From: Bog-159 sp049511415
Lineage (GTDB): Bacteria; Acidobacteriota; Terriglobia; Bryobacterales; Bryobacteraceae
DNA length: 64,000 nt
Reading direction: 5' to 3'
Assembly: GCA_049511415.1 (NCBI GenBank)
Contig: JBEKYC010000006.1
Coordinates: 124,001 to 188,000, forward strand
In this document: piece after piece, positions 7,644-16,883 of the stretch
Position numbering within the stretch: position 1 is the stretch's first letter
Layout: the number at the start of each line of letters is the position of its first letter
Made by a program: the position numbers and the translations under genes
Notes under the pieces: generated by a model
The model's database searches: none
The model's input: the letters and a program-made list of their open reading frames with translations, nothing else
Told to the model about the DNA's origin: nothing

Positions 7644-8917
7644 CGGATGATTCCAAACCGGACCGGCGTGAATTCTTGGGAGCGGCGGGCGCGGCGACGT
7701 TTATGATCATGAAGCCGCAGTTGGTGCGCGGCTCGCAGGCCAATTCGGCGGTGCGTGTCGGGCTATTGGGCTGCGGCGGACGCGGCACGGCGGACACCAC
7801 CAGTATCGCGATCAACGGGCCGGCGCGGGTGGTGGCGCTGGGGGACCTATTTGAAGACCGGCTGATGACCGCCAAGAAAAAGTTCGACGATCTGGCGAAT
7901 AAGCAGCAGCACGCCGGAGTGGATGCTTCGCACCTGTTTCAGGGTCCGCGGGCGGCCGAGCAGATTCTGCGTGCCCGGGATGTGGATGCGGTAGTGATCG
8001 CCACGCCGCCGTATTTTCATCCGCAGCATCTGGCGATGGCGGTGCAGGCTGGCAAGCATGTCTACTGCGAGAAACCCGTGGGCGTAGACGTGCCCGGCGC
8101 GTTAGGGGCGATTGAGACCGGCAAGCGCGCCGAGGGGCGCCTGAGCCTGGATGTGGGCTTCCAAATTCGCAAAGCGCCTCCGTTCGTGGAACTGGTGCGG
8201 CGGATTCATGCGGGCGCTTTGGGAGAGATCGCGTGCGGGGAAGCACACTACTATTGCCCATTTTTGAATATGCCGGATTACCCGAAGGCGTCGCCGGTAG
8301 AGTTGCGACTGCGACATTGGCTGCACGACCGGGTGCTATCGGGCGATATTATTGTGGAACAGAACATCCACGTGATCGACATTTGCAACTGGGTGCTGCA
8401 GGGGCATCCGGTGAAGGCGATCGGGCGTGGTGGGCGCAAGGGTCGCACGGAAACGCCGGGCGATAACTGGTCGCATTTCAACGTGGTGTTTACTTATCCG
8501 AATGACGTGCAGGTGAGCTTCAGCTCCTGCCAATTCGGGAAGGCGGGATTCGAGGCGAGCGAACGGTTTTTCGGGACGCGGGGCGATTCGCAGTCACCTT
8601 ACTCAGGGGCAATCCAGATTGAGGGCGAGGAGGCCTGGACCTGGAACGGCAGCGAGAAGGCGAAGAGTGGGGAATTCTCGGCAACCGGGAGTTTTTCCGA
8701 TAATCTGGCGCAAGCGGACTCGGAGAAGCACTCGGATTTTGTACAGAGCATCGTAACGGGCAAGTTTCACAACCAGGCGGCCATGGGGGCGGAATCGGCG
8801 CTGTCGGCAATGCTGGGACGCACGGCGGCCTACCGGGGCACGGAGGTTAGCTGGGACGAATTGCTGGGGTCGAATGAGATTTGGGACGCCGGTATTGATA
8901 TTGAGAAGCTCGGGTAA
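7640..8917 (+). CDS. Tat-exported Gfo/Idh/MocA family oxidoreductase
   Basis: A 425-residue NAD(P)-dependent sugar dehydrogenase-like protein. A Tat signal is present ('DRREFLGAAGAATFM'). The Rossmann domain starts with 'VGLLGCGGRGT', and the family lysine-containing motif is 'YCEKPVGVD'. The C-terminal domain includes 'DIIVEQNIHVIDICNWVLQG', matching the (D)xxxH motif of the family. It likely oxidises or epimerises a sugar together with the isomerase-like protein encoded by the overlapping upstream gene. Substrate not deducible from the sequence. Confidence 0.88.
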   Translation: MTDDSKPDRREFLGAAGAATFMIMKPQLVRGSQANSAVRVGLLGCGGRGTADTTSIAINGPARVVALGDLFEDRLMTAKKKFDDLANKQQHAGVDASHLFQGPRAAEQILRARDVDAVVIATPPYFHPQHLAMAVQAGKHVYCEKPVGVDVPGALGAIETGKRAEGRLSLDVGFQIRKAPPFVELVRRIHAGALGEIACGEAHYYCPFLNMPDYPKASPVELRLRHWLHDRVLSGDIIVEQNIHVIDICNWVLQGHPVKAIGRGGRKGRTETPGDNWSHFNVVFTYPNDVQVSFSSCQFGKAGFEASERFFGTRGDSQSPYSGAIQIEGEEAWTWNGSEKAKSGEFSATGSFSDNLAQADSEKHSDFVQSIVTGKFHNQAAMGAESALSAMLGRTAAYRGTEVSWDELLGSNEIWDAGIDIEKLG

Positions 8918-8956
8918 AGGGCAAACCACAAAAGACGATGGTCTGCCCCACATTGC

Positions 8957-11900
8957 TCAGTTGGTATTCGTTAGTGAAAAGCCCGGGCTGGTCGTGATCG
9001 TCCCCACCTTCGCCGTGACTGTATAGCTGCCGAGTGTTCCGTTGGCGGTGAAGATGGGTGCAGGGGCTATTCCCGTGGCGCCGGTGGTAGCCGTAATCGT
9101 ATTCGAGCCACCCGTAAAGATTCCACTGGCTCCGCTGGCCGGGGCGGTGAACGTTACTGTGGCGCCGGAGACCGGGTTGCCAAATGTATCAGTCACGGTT
9201 GCGGCCAGATTGGTGGCGAAGGCCGTGTTGATGGCGGCGCTCTGCGGCGTGCCAGCAGTCGCCGCAATCGCGGCCGCCGCGCCGGCCTGATTGGTCAGCT
9301 CAAAACCGGGACTGGTGGTTACCGTGCCCGCTTTGGCTGTCACGGTATAAGTACCGGCTACTGTGTTCGCGGTGAAGACGGCGGCCGTAGCCACCCCTTG
9401 TCCATTGGTAGTGGCTGTGTTGACACCGCCGGCAAAAGTCCCGCTGGCACCGCTTGTGGGAGCCGTAAATGTCACAGTGGCTCCGCCGACCGGATTGCCA
9501 TACGTATCTTGCACGGTGGCCCCTAGATTCGTGGCGAAGGCCGTGTTAACCGTGGCGGTTTGCGGCGTCCCGGCGCTGGCCGTGATCGTCTTGGGCGCTC
9601 CAGCCTTATTGGTCAGGGAATAGCCGGGATTAGTTGTAAACGAAGCCCCGGTTGCCGTAACAGTGTATTTGCCGGAGACGGTGTTAGCCGTGAACGTGGG
9701 CGCCGTGGCCACGCCTGCGGAGTTGGTGATAGCCGTGTTGCCGCTGCAGGCAAAGGTACCGCTTGCCCCGCTGGTCGGAGCATTGAAGGTCACCAGTATA
9801 CCGGATACGGGATTGCCCGAGGCGTCTTGCACGGTCGCCGCCAGATCCGTCGCGAAGGCTTTAGCGACAGCCGCGCTTTGGGGCGTACCAGCGGTCGCCT
9901 TGATCGTTGCCGGGATGTGTGAATCGGTGATGGTGAGTGTCACCGGCACCACCATCCACAGGTTCTGCTGGGAGTACTCCGCAAGGATGATCTCGCCGGT
10001 ATAAGTACCCGCGGCGAGCGTTGTGGCGCTTATACTCACTGTAATGGTGTCCGGTGTGCTGCAGCAGCCGCCACCCGAGGGCGAAATCTTAAGCCATGCG
10101 CCGCCAGTTGCGGTGGACCCGGATGCACTGTAGGGGAAGTTAGTCCCGGTACTGGAAACAGCCAGCGGCTGGGACACCGGATTCGATCCACCCAATGTCA
10201 TGCTAAAGCTCATGGGGCTCACCTGGGTGTAGACATTGGCCCCGACCGTCACACTCACGGGAATGGTTACACTGCTTGACGCGGCGGTAAAGACCAACTC
10301 TCCGGTAAAGGTCCCGGCGATCAGGCCAGCGCCTGGCAGGTTGGCGGTCTTTACCACAACAGTCACAGATGACGGCGCTTTTCCGGTGGCCGCGGAAACC
10401 ACCAGCCACTTCCCGTTGTCGGATGTGGTGGTGGAAAGAGTCCAGCTCAACGTGCCGTCTCCCGCGTTCCGAATGCTGACGGTTTGGGACGGCGGGTTGC
10501 TGGAACTGGGCGCAAACGAGTAACTCATCTGGCCCTGGACGCTATCAAAAAGGGCTCCGCATGGCACCACGGTAAGAGTTACCGGCACAGTCATCCAGAT
10601 GGTTTGCTGGGAGTACTCAGTGAATGTGATTTCACCGGTATAGGTGCCGGCAGGCAGCGTGGAGCCATTGACGACGCTCACGGTGATGGCCTCCGGCGTG
10701 GCGCAACACCCGCCGCCCTTATTGGAGATAGCCAGCCAGGCGCCGCCGTTCCCATTGTACGATGCGGCGCTAAAGAGGAAATTCGTGCCGTTACTGACCA
10801 CCGGCAGAACCTGCGGCAGAGGATTCGCGCCGCCCTCGGGCATAGTGAAACTGATGGCATTGAGCTGGTTGAAGATGTTTGGACCCACCATAACGCTCAC
10901 GGGGATGGTGGCCACGTCAGTGCCCGCCGTAAATACCACTTCGCCGTCGAAGGTGCCAGCTATATTTCCTCCGCCAGGCAGATTTGCGGGAGTTACAGTG
11001 ACGGTCACGGTAGCAGTGGCTTTGCCGCTGGCGGGAGAGACGGTCAACCACTTACCGCCATCCGCGGTGGTCCCTTTGGCAGTGAAACTGAGTGTCCCGG
11101 CGCCACCGTTCCGAACCTGAACGGTCTGTGGAGGCGGTGTGCCTCCCGCCTTGAGCAGGAACGTCATCTGGCCGGGCAGGTTGTCGAAGAAGGCGGTTGT
11201 CGGCGCGGATACCGTCAGTGTCACCGGCACCGTCACGATTAGGTTCTGCTGGGAGTATTGGGTGAAGACGATTTCACCGGAGTAAGTCCCGGCGGCCAGA
11301 GTGGAGGCGTTGATGACGCTCACGGTAAGCGCCTCCGGCGTCGAGCAACACCCGCCGCCAAGGTTCGAGAGACTCAACCAAGTGCCGCCGGTGGAGGTGT
11401 AGACCGCCGAGCTAAATAGAAAGTTCGTTCCGGTGCTGGCTAGGGACAGGATTTGCGGCAGCGGATTTGCGCCTCCCGCTGGCATGGTGAAGTTGATGGG
11501 ATTCACCTGCACGAAGACACCGGCTCCCACTGTAAAACTTACAGGGATGGTCACGACATCGCCCGAGCCCTGCAAGACCACTTGTCCGTTGAAGGTGCCG
11601 GCTATGGCTCCTCCGTTCGGCAGAGCGCTAGGGTTGACCGATATATTGACCGTGGTAGGTGCCGTGCCGCTAGCCGCCGATGCGCTGAGCCATGCGCCGC
11701 CATCCGCCGTACTTGTCGCCAGCGTCCAATGCAAAGTGCCGGATCCTGCGTTTCTGATCTGGATGGGTTGTGCCGGCGGCGCGTTGCCGCCGGTGGCCAT
11801 AGAGTAAGTCAATTGGCCTGGCAAGCTGTCGAAAAATGGAACGCCGCTTCCCTCGACGGTCAATGTAACCGGCACGACCACTCCCATGGTCTGCTGGGAA

Positions 11901-13543
11901 TATTGGGTGAAGACGATTTCACCGGAGTAAGTCCCCGCGGGCAGCGTGGAAGCATTAATGACTTTGGCGGTGATGCCCTCCGGTGTTGCGCAGCATCCAC
12001 CACCCAGGTTGGAGAGGGTCAGCCAGTTGCCGCCTTGGCCGGTATACACAGCCGAGCTAAACAAATAGTTCGTGCCGGTGCTGGTCATAGTGAGGCTCTG
12101 CGGCAAGGGATTTGAGGCGCCTTCAAACATGGTGAACGAAAGCGGATTCACCTGCGCGAATACGTTGGGCCCTACGGTGACACTGATGGGAACCGTGACT
12201 ACATCGCCAGTGGTTTCGATGACCACTTGACCGTCGAAGGTTCCGGCAGTAGTGCCCGCACCCGGCAGAGCCGAAGGGACTATACTTACCGACACACTGC
12301 CGGGCGCCGTCCCGCTGGTGGCTGAAAGAGTCAGCCAAGCGCCTCCATCGGCGGTGCTGCCCGACGCGGTCCAATTCAACGTGCCGGTTCCGGCGTTGCG
12401 GATCGGTATGGACTGAGCCGCAGGGGTTTCGGTGGATGTGCGGAAGAAACTCAGCCCGCCCGGGACACTGTCGAAGTACGCCGTGCCGGGTGCTTCCACT
12501 TGCAGCACAACGGGCACAGTGATCCACAGGTTATTTTGAGAATACTGGGTAAATACGACTTCGCCGATATAGGTTCCCGCGGTCAGCGTGGCCGCGCTGG
12601 AGCCGATGCTGACCGTGATCGCCTCCGGGGTTGCGCAGCAGCCACCACCCTTGTTAGAAATGTTCAGCCAACTACCGCCGGTCCCCGTGTAGACGGCGGA
12701 ACTAACCAAGTAGTTCGTTGCGCCTGTGCTCGAAATTGCTAACACCTGCGGAAGCGGAGTGCCGGCGCCCTCAGGCATGGTCACATATATTGGATTCACC
12801 TGAGTGAAGACACTGGTTCCGACGGTTACACTGACCGGAACGGTGACGCTACTTCCGGTGGCCGTAAATAATAACTGGCCGATGAAGGTCCCGGCGGTTG
12901 CGCCTCCACCGGGTAAAGATGCAGGAGTAATCTCCACCGCGACCGCCGAGGGTGCCGTACCGGACTTTACGGGAACGTCGAGCCAACTGCCGCCGTCGGC
13001 AGTGCTCGCGGTTACGGTCCAATGGAGGGAGCCGGTTCCCCCGTTTTGGATTTGAATGTTCTGAGCTGCTGGCGCATTTCCTCCGGGCACCATGGAGAAG
13101 GAGGCTTGTCCCGCAACATCGCCAAAGAACGCCGTGCCCGTCGACGCTACGGTGAGAGTAACCGGGACAGTGATGCTGGGCGTTCCGGCGGAGTACTCGG
13201 CGAATATGATTTGACCAGTATAGGTTCCGGCGGTTAGGGTGGTGGCGTTCACGGAGACCGTGACGGCTTCGGGCGTGGCGCAACATCCGCCTCCCGTAGG
13301 ACTGGCCGATAGCCAACTGCCGCCGCTCGAAGTGGATGGAGTGACGCTGAAGAGAAACTGAGCCCCAGTGCTGGCGACCCCGACCACCTGGGGCAGCGGG
13401 TTTGCGCCGCCGACGACCATGGTGAACGAGAGCGTCGGGATGTTGTAGAAACTCTGCGCCGCGGCAAAAGGAATGCTTACGGCGGCCAGTAAAGCGATCG
13501 GCAAAATGACCAAAAACTTGCGCAAGAATGATAACGACAGCAT
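8957..13543 (-). CDS. Giant secreted protein of alternating beta-sandwich repeats with three C-terminal Big_1-like domains
   Basis: A 1528-residue extracellular protein. The ATG at 13543 is chosen because GGAGG lies just upstream and the product then begins directly with a signal peptide; an earlier in-frame start at 13597 lacks both. The body alternates two domain types: six of type A ('TMxxGGANPLPQ', then a 'GGGCC[AS]TPE' motif, then 'AGTYTGEI') and five of type B ('RNAGTGTLxWT', 'STADGGxWL', 'PVSVTVG'), in strict ABABABABABA order. Three invasin/Big_1-like domains follow ('ATVQDxxGNPVxGxxVTF'). The A/B units resemble BACON-type domains. There is no membrane anchor at the C terminus, so attachment is unclear. 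It is divergent from the ECF sigma gene across a 145-bp gap, which may place it under that regulator. Confidence 0.85.
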   Translation of the reverse strand: MLSLSFLRKFLVILPIALLAAVSIPFAAAQSFYNIPTLSFTMVVGGANPLPQVVGVASTGAQFLFSVTPSTSSGGSWLSASPTGGGCCATPEAVTVSVNATTLTAGTYTGQIIFAEYSAGTPSITVPVTLTVASTGTAFFGDVAGQASFSMVPGGNAPAAQNIQIQNGGTGSLHWTVTASTADGGSWLDVPVKSGTAPSAVAVEITPASLPGGGATAGTFIGQLLFTATGSSVTVPVSVTVGTSVFTQVNPIYVTMPEGAGTPLPQVLAISSTGATNYLVSSAVYTGTGGSWLNISNKGGGCCATPEAITVSIGSSAATLTAGTYIGEVVFTQYSQNNLWITVPVVLQVEAPGTAYFDSVPGGLSFFRTSTETPAAQSIPIRNAGTGTLNWTASGSTADGGAWLTLSATSGTAPGSVSVSIVPSALPGAGTTAGTFDGQVVIETTGDVVTVPISVTVGPNVFAQVNPLSFTMFEGASNPLPQSLTMTSTGTNYLFSSAVYTGQGGNWLTLSNLGGGCCATPEGITAKVINASTLPAGTYSGEIVFTQYSQQTMGVVVPVTLTVEGSGVPFFDSLPGQLTYSMATGGNAPPAQPIQIRNAGSGTLHWTLATSTADGGAWLSASAASGTAPTTVNISVNPSALPNGGAIAGTFNGQVVLQGSGDVVTIPVSFTVGAGVFVQVNPINFTMPAGGANPLPQILSLASTGTNFLFSSAVYTSTGGTWLSLSNLGGGCCSTPEALTVSVINASTLAAGTYSGEIVFTQYSQQNLIVTVPVTLTVSAPTTAFFDNLPGQMTFLLKAGGTPPPQTVQVRNGGAGTLSFTAKGTTADGGKWLTVSPASGKATATVTVTVTPANLPGGGNIAGTFDGEVVFTAGTDVATIPVSVMVGPNIFNQLNAISFTMPEGGANPLPQVLPVVSNGTNFLFSAASYNGNGGAWLAISNKGGGCCATPEAITVSVVNGSTLPAGTYTGEITFTEYSQQTIWMTVPVTLTVVPCGALFDSVQGQMSYSFAPSSSNPPSQTVSIRNAGDGTLSWTLSTTTSDNGKWLVVSAATGKAPSSVTVVVKTANLPGAGLIAGTFTGELVFTAASSSVTIPVSVTVGANVYTQVSPMSFSMTLGGSNPVSQPLAVSSTGTNFPYSASGSTATGGAWLKISPSGGGCCSTPDTITVSISATTLAAGTYTGEIILAEYSQQNLWMVVPVTLTITDSHIPATIKATAGTPQSAAVAKAFATDLAATVQDASGNPVSGILVTFNAPTSGASGTFACSGNTAITNSAGVATAPTFTANTVSGKYTVTATGASFTTNPGYSLTNKAGAPKTITASAGTPQTATVNTAFATNLGATVQDTYGNPVGGATVTFTAPTSGASGTFAGGVNTATTNGQGVATAAVFTANTVAGTYTVTAKAGTVTTSPGFELTNQAGAAAAIAATAGTPQSAAINTAFATNLAATVTDTFGNPVSGATVTFTAPASGASGIFTGGSNTITATTGATGIAPAPIFTANGTLGSYTVTAKVGTITTSPGFSLTNTN
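9930..13450 (-). repeat. Coding tandem repeats of about 640-645 bp (A/B domain pairs)
   Basis: The codons of the vicinal Cys pair fall near 10064, 10704, 11346, 11991, 12636 and 13281, giving a spacing of 640, 642, 645, 645 and 645 bp. Each unit encodes one type-A and one type-B domain. The even spacing and high identity between units point to expansion by unequal recombination or gene conversion. Confidence 0.8.
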
Positions 13544-13688
13544 GAATCCTCCAAGATCCCTAAAGCACAGGACTTCCAGTACTTGCGCGCTGCGCACACT
13601 GGTGATAGCATCCCAGAGAGCCGGTGCTCTCGGGTCCCAGCAGACAGACGTTCAATCAGCATTGCGCAGACTTCCGGCAAAAACTGTC

Positions 13689-14273
13689 ATGCGCGTTCGA
13701 AATATTTCAGAGGCACGCGGATTTGAGCCGGGCGATACGGATGTCTCCGCGGATGAACGCCGTGCCATCGATCAACTTTTCAGCCTGACTTACGAGGAAC
13801 TGCGGCGGCTGGCCTCCAGCGTCAGGCGCGGCGATCCGCGGGCTACGCTGAGTCCGACGACGCTGGTGCATGAAGCGTGGTTGAAGCTGGCCCACTCGCC
13901 AGCTATATGTACGACATCCCGGTTGCATTTCAAACGCATCGCGGCTCGGGCCATGCGGCAATTGCTGGTGGAGGCGGCGCGGCGGCGGCATGCGAGCAAG
14001 CGCGGGGGCGACGGCCCTCTGCCGATGGTGGCGTTTGACGAATCGTTAGAGAAGGCGGCCGCGTGCGGCGATGAACTGCTGGCATTGGACACGGCGCTGG
14101 AGGACCTGGCGCGCATGAATCCGCGTCAGGCAACGATGGTCGAGACGCGATTTTTCGGTGGTCTGGACGTTTCCGAAACGGCCGAACTGCTGAACATTTC
14201 GGAAGCCACGGTGATGCGCGACTGGCGGGCCGCCAAGGCATGGCTGGCGCATCAACTGCGGCGCGCCGGCTGA
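13689..14273 (+). CDS. ECF-type RNA polymerase sigma factor (kinase-associated, acidobacterial type)
   Basis: A 194-residue sigma factor. Region 2 is seen in 'AIDQLFSLTYEELRRLASSVRR' split by 'TLSPTTLVHEAWLKL', and 'HFKRIAARAMRQLLVEAARRR' is the core-binding/-10 region. Region 4 is 'VETRFFGGLDVSETAELLNISEATVMRDWRAAKAWL', a helix-turn-helix for -35 recognition. The 'LSPTTLVHEAWLKL' signature is typical of the acidobacterial/planctomycetal ECF group found next to Ser/Thr kinases, as here (12 bp to the kinase). No anti-sigma gene is present; in this group the kinase is thought to control activity. The ATG at 13689 is chosen because it begins just before region 2. Confidence 0.88.
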   Translation: MRVRNISEARGFEPGDTDVSADERRAIDQLFSLTYEELRRLASSVRRGDPRATLSPTTLVHEAWLKLAHSPAICTTSRLHFKRIAARAMRQLLVEAARRRHASKRGGDGPLPMVAFDESLEKAAACGDELLALDTALEDLARMNPRQATMVETRFFGGLDVSETAELLNISEATVMRDWRAAKAWLAHQLRRAG

Positions 14274-14285
14274 TCCACCGCCAGT

Positions 14286-16883
14286 ATGGAAGACGCACGC
14301 TGGCAGAGGATCCAAGCGTTGTTTCACGAGGCGGCGGATCTTCCGACCGAGCGGCGCGGCGATTTCCTTAAATCCGCATGCGGCGAGGATCAGGCATTGA
14401 TGCAGGAAGTGGCAGCAATGCTCGACGAGGACTCGCGCGGGGCGTCGCTGCTGGATCGGGCCCTAGCGGAGGCCGCGCATCATGTTACCGGAAGGGTGGC
14501 ATCGCCCACGCTGCTCGAGAGAGATTTTGGCCCATACCGCATTAAAGAGTTGCTGGGCGAAGGCGGCATGGGCGTAGTGTATCTTGCGGAGCGGGAGGAT
14601 CTGGGCAGCCTGGTGGCGATCAAGCTGTTGCGCGACGCCTGGCTCTCGCCGGCGCGGCGAGAACGGTTTTTGAGCGAACAACGCACGCTGGCGCAGTTGA
14701 ATCACCCGGCGATTGCCCGGCTTTACGATGCGGATACGCTGGCGGATGGCACGCCGTGGTTCGCCATGGAATATGTGGAGGGGCAACCTGTGACGGGATA
14801 TTGTCACGGGCGGGGCGCCACAATCGCAGAACGTTTAAGGTTGATACGGCTGGTTTGCGAAGCCGTGCTGTACGCGCACGGCCGAGCGATTATTCATCGC
14901 GATTTGAAGCCGTCGAATGTACTGGTTACTGCGGATGGGGCGGTGAAGCTGCTGGATTTCGGGATCGCCAAACATCTGGACCGAGGAGATGAGCGCGCGG
15001 ACGCGACCATCACCGGCTTGCGGCTAATGACACCGGCCTACGCGGCGCCAGAGCAGGTGCGCGGCGAGCGGGCCGGCGTTTACACGGACGTTTATTCGCT
15101 GGGCGTGATGCTATATGAGCTTTTGGCGGGGCGGCTGCCATTCGACCTTTCCCGGCGCACTCCAGCGGAGGGCGAGCGGATGATTGTGAAGGGCTTGCCG
15201 GAAAAGCCGTCGACGGCGCACGCGCTTTCGGCGAGCCGGACTGAGTGGGCCGATCTGGACGTGTTGTGTCTGACGGCAATGCACCCGGATGTTGCGAGAA
15301 GGTATCGGTCGGTGGAAGCATTAATCCGGGATATCGACCACTATTTGAAAGGTGAACCGTTGGAGGCGCGGCCGGACTCGATGCGTTACCGGTTGGGCAA
15401 GTTTGCGGGAAGGCACCGGCGCGCGGTGGGGGCGGTAGGGGCAGGGTTCCTGGTAATCGCAGGACTGATCATTTTCTTTACGGTGAGACTGGCGATTGCG
15501 CGAAATGCGGCGCTGGCGCAGGCAGCGCGAGCACAGCGCATCCAACAATTCATGCTGAATTTGTTTGATGGCGGCGATCCCTCGGCCGGGCCGGCGGATA
15601 ACCTCCGCGCCACCACGGTCATCGACCGGGGCATACGTGAAGCGCAGGCGCTCAACCGGGAACCGGGGGTGCAGGCGGACCTATACGCTACGCTAGGCGG
15701 AATCTACCAGAAGCTCGGCAACCTCGTCAAGGCGGACCGTCTACTGCAACTGGCATTGGAGCGGCGCCGGGCGATATTCGGGGCGGACAGCCGCGAGGTA
15801 GCGGAAAGCCTGACGGCGTTGGGATGTTTGCGCGCGGATCAAGCGCGGATGGAAGAGTCCGAGAACTTGGTGCGGGAAGGCCTGGCCATGAGCCGGCGCA
15901 GCTTTCCTCCCGGCGATCCGGCAGTGGCGCGGGCACAAACGATGCTGGGCCGAGTACAGAACCTTCGCGGCGAATACGGGGCGGCCATCACGACACTGGA
16001 GGAGGCCGTGCGGGCGCAATCCGGGTCGAAAGGGCCGGTCGCGGAACTGGCCACGAGCTTATCGGAACTGGCAAACACGAAATTCTACCAGGGCGATTAT
16101 ACGGCGTCCGAGTCGCTGAACCGCCGCGTATTGGCGATGCACGAACAGATCTACGGCGCACGGCACCCGTCTCTAGCGGACGATCTGATCAACCTGGCGG
16201 CGATACAGACGAATCTGGGTCACTATGCCGAAGCCGAAGCGTTCGACCGGCAGGCGCTGGACATTAATCGATCCTGGTACGGCAACGATCACCCGGAGAC
16301 GGGCGCCAGCCTGACTTATCTGGGCCAGGCACTGGTGATGGAAGGGCGTTACGACGAGGCGGAGGATATGCTGCGGCAGTCACTGGCGATTCAGGAGCAC
16401 GTTTACGGGCCGATGCATCAACGGGTGGCGGGGGCGCTCAACGAACTGGGACTGCTGGCGCTACGGCGTGGGAAGCTGGATGACGCGGAGGCGAGTTTCC
16501 GGCGGGCGATTCAAATCGATCGCGCGGTGTACGGGGAGCGGCATCAGTCGGTCGCGCTGGAAAACGCCAATCTGGCCACGGTGTATTTGGAGAAGAAAGA
16601 GTATGGGCGGGCGGAGCAATTGTTTCGGGAGGTGCTGGCGCGGTACCACGAGGCGCTGCCAGCAGGACATCTGAACATCGCGATCGCCGAAATCAAGCTG
16701 GGGCGGACGCTCGCGCGCGAAGGCCGCTACGGAGACGCCGAGGGCCACTTGCTGGCGGGCTATGCGATTGTGAGCAAACCCGCCAGTCCGTCGGTCAAGT
16801 GGCTGCAGACGGTGCGCGCGGAGCTAGTCAAATTGTATGACGATACGGGGCATCCGGAGAAGGCGGCGGCGTTTCGTCAATGA
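14286..16883 (+). CDS. Membrane Ser/Thr protein kinase with C-terminal TPR sensor domain
   Basis: An 865-residue PknB-type kinase. Kinase motifs: glycine loop GEGGMGVV (91-98), VAIK lysine (K113), HRDLKPSN (204-211) and DFG (224-226). 'APEQVRGE' is the P+1 region. One transmembrane helix lies at about 381-401 ('VGAVGAGFLVIAGLIIFFTV'). The outer part, about residues 415-860, is a run of tetratricopeptide repeats of the Kinesin-light-chain/TPR_12 type ('AEAFDRQALDI', 'AEDMLRQSLAIQ', 'AEASFRRAIQI', 'AEQLFREVLARY'). It is in an operon with the ECF sigma factor and probably transduces a signal to it by phosphorylation. Confidence 0.92.
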   Translation: MEDARWQRIQALFHEAADLPTERRGDFLKSACGEDQALMQEVAAMLDEDSRGASLLDRALAEAAHHVTGRVASPTLLERDFGPYRIKELLGEGGMGVVYLAEREDLGSLVAIKLLRDAWLSPARRERFLSEQRTLAQLNHPAIARLYDADTLADGTPWFAMEYVEGQPVTGYCHGRGATIAERLRLIRLVCEAVLYAHGRAIIHRDLKPSNVLVTADGAVKLLDFGIAKHLDRGDERADATITGLRLMTPAYAAPEQVRGERAGVYTDVYSLGVMLYELLAGRLPFDLSRRTPAEGERMIVKGLPEKPSTAHALSASRTEWADLDVLCLTAMHPDVARRYRSVEALIRDIDHYLKGEPLEARPDSMRYRLGKFAGRHRRAVGAVGAGFLVIAGLIIFFTVRLAIARNAALAQAARAQRIQQFMLNLFDGGDPSAGPADNLRATTVIDRGIREAQALNREPGVQADLYATLGGIYQKLGNLVKADRLLQLALERRRAIFGADSREVAESLTALGCLRADQARMEESENLVREGLAMSRRSFPPGDPAVARAQTMLGRVQNLRGEYGAAITTLEEAVRAQSGSKGPVAELATSLSELANTKFYQGDYTASESLNRRVLAMHEQIYGARHPSLADDLINLAAIQTNLGHYAEAEAFDRQALDINRSWYGNDHPETGASLTYLGQALVMEGRYDEAEDMLRQSLAIQEHVYGPMHQRVAGALNELGLLALRRGKLDDAEASFRRAIQIDRAVYGERHQSVALENANLATVYLEKKEYGRAEQLFREVLARYHEALPAGHLNIAIAEIKLGRTLAREGRYGDAEGHLLAGYAIVSKPASPSVKWLQTVRAELVKLYDDTGHPEKAAAFRQ

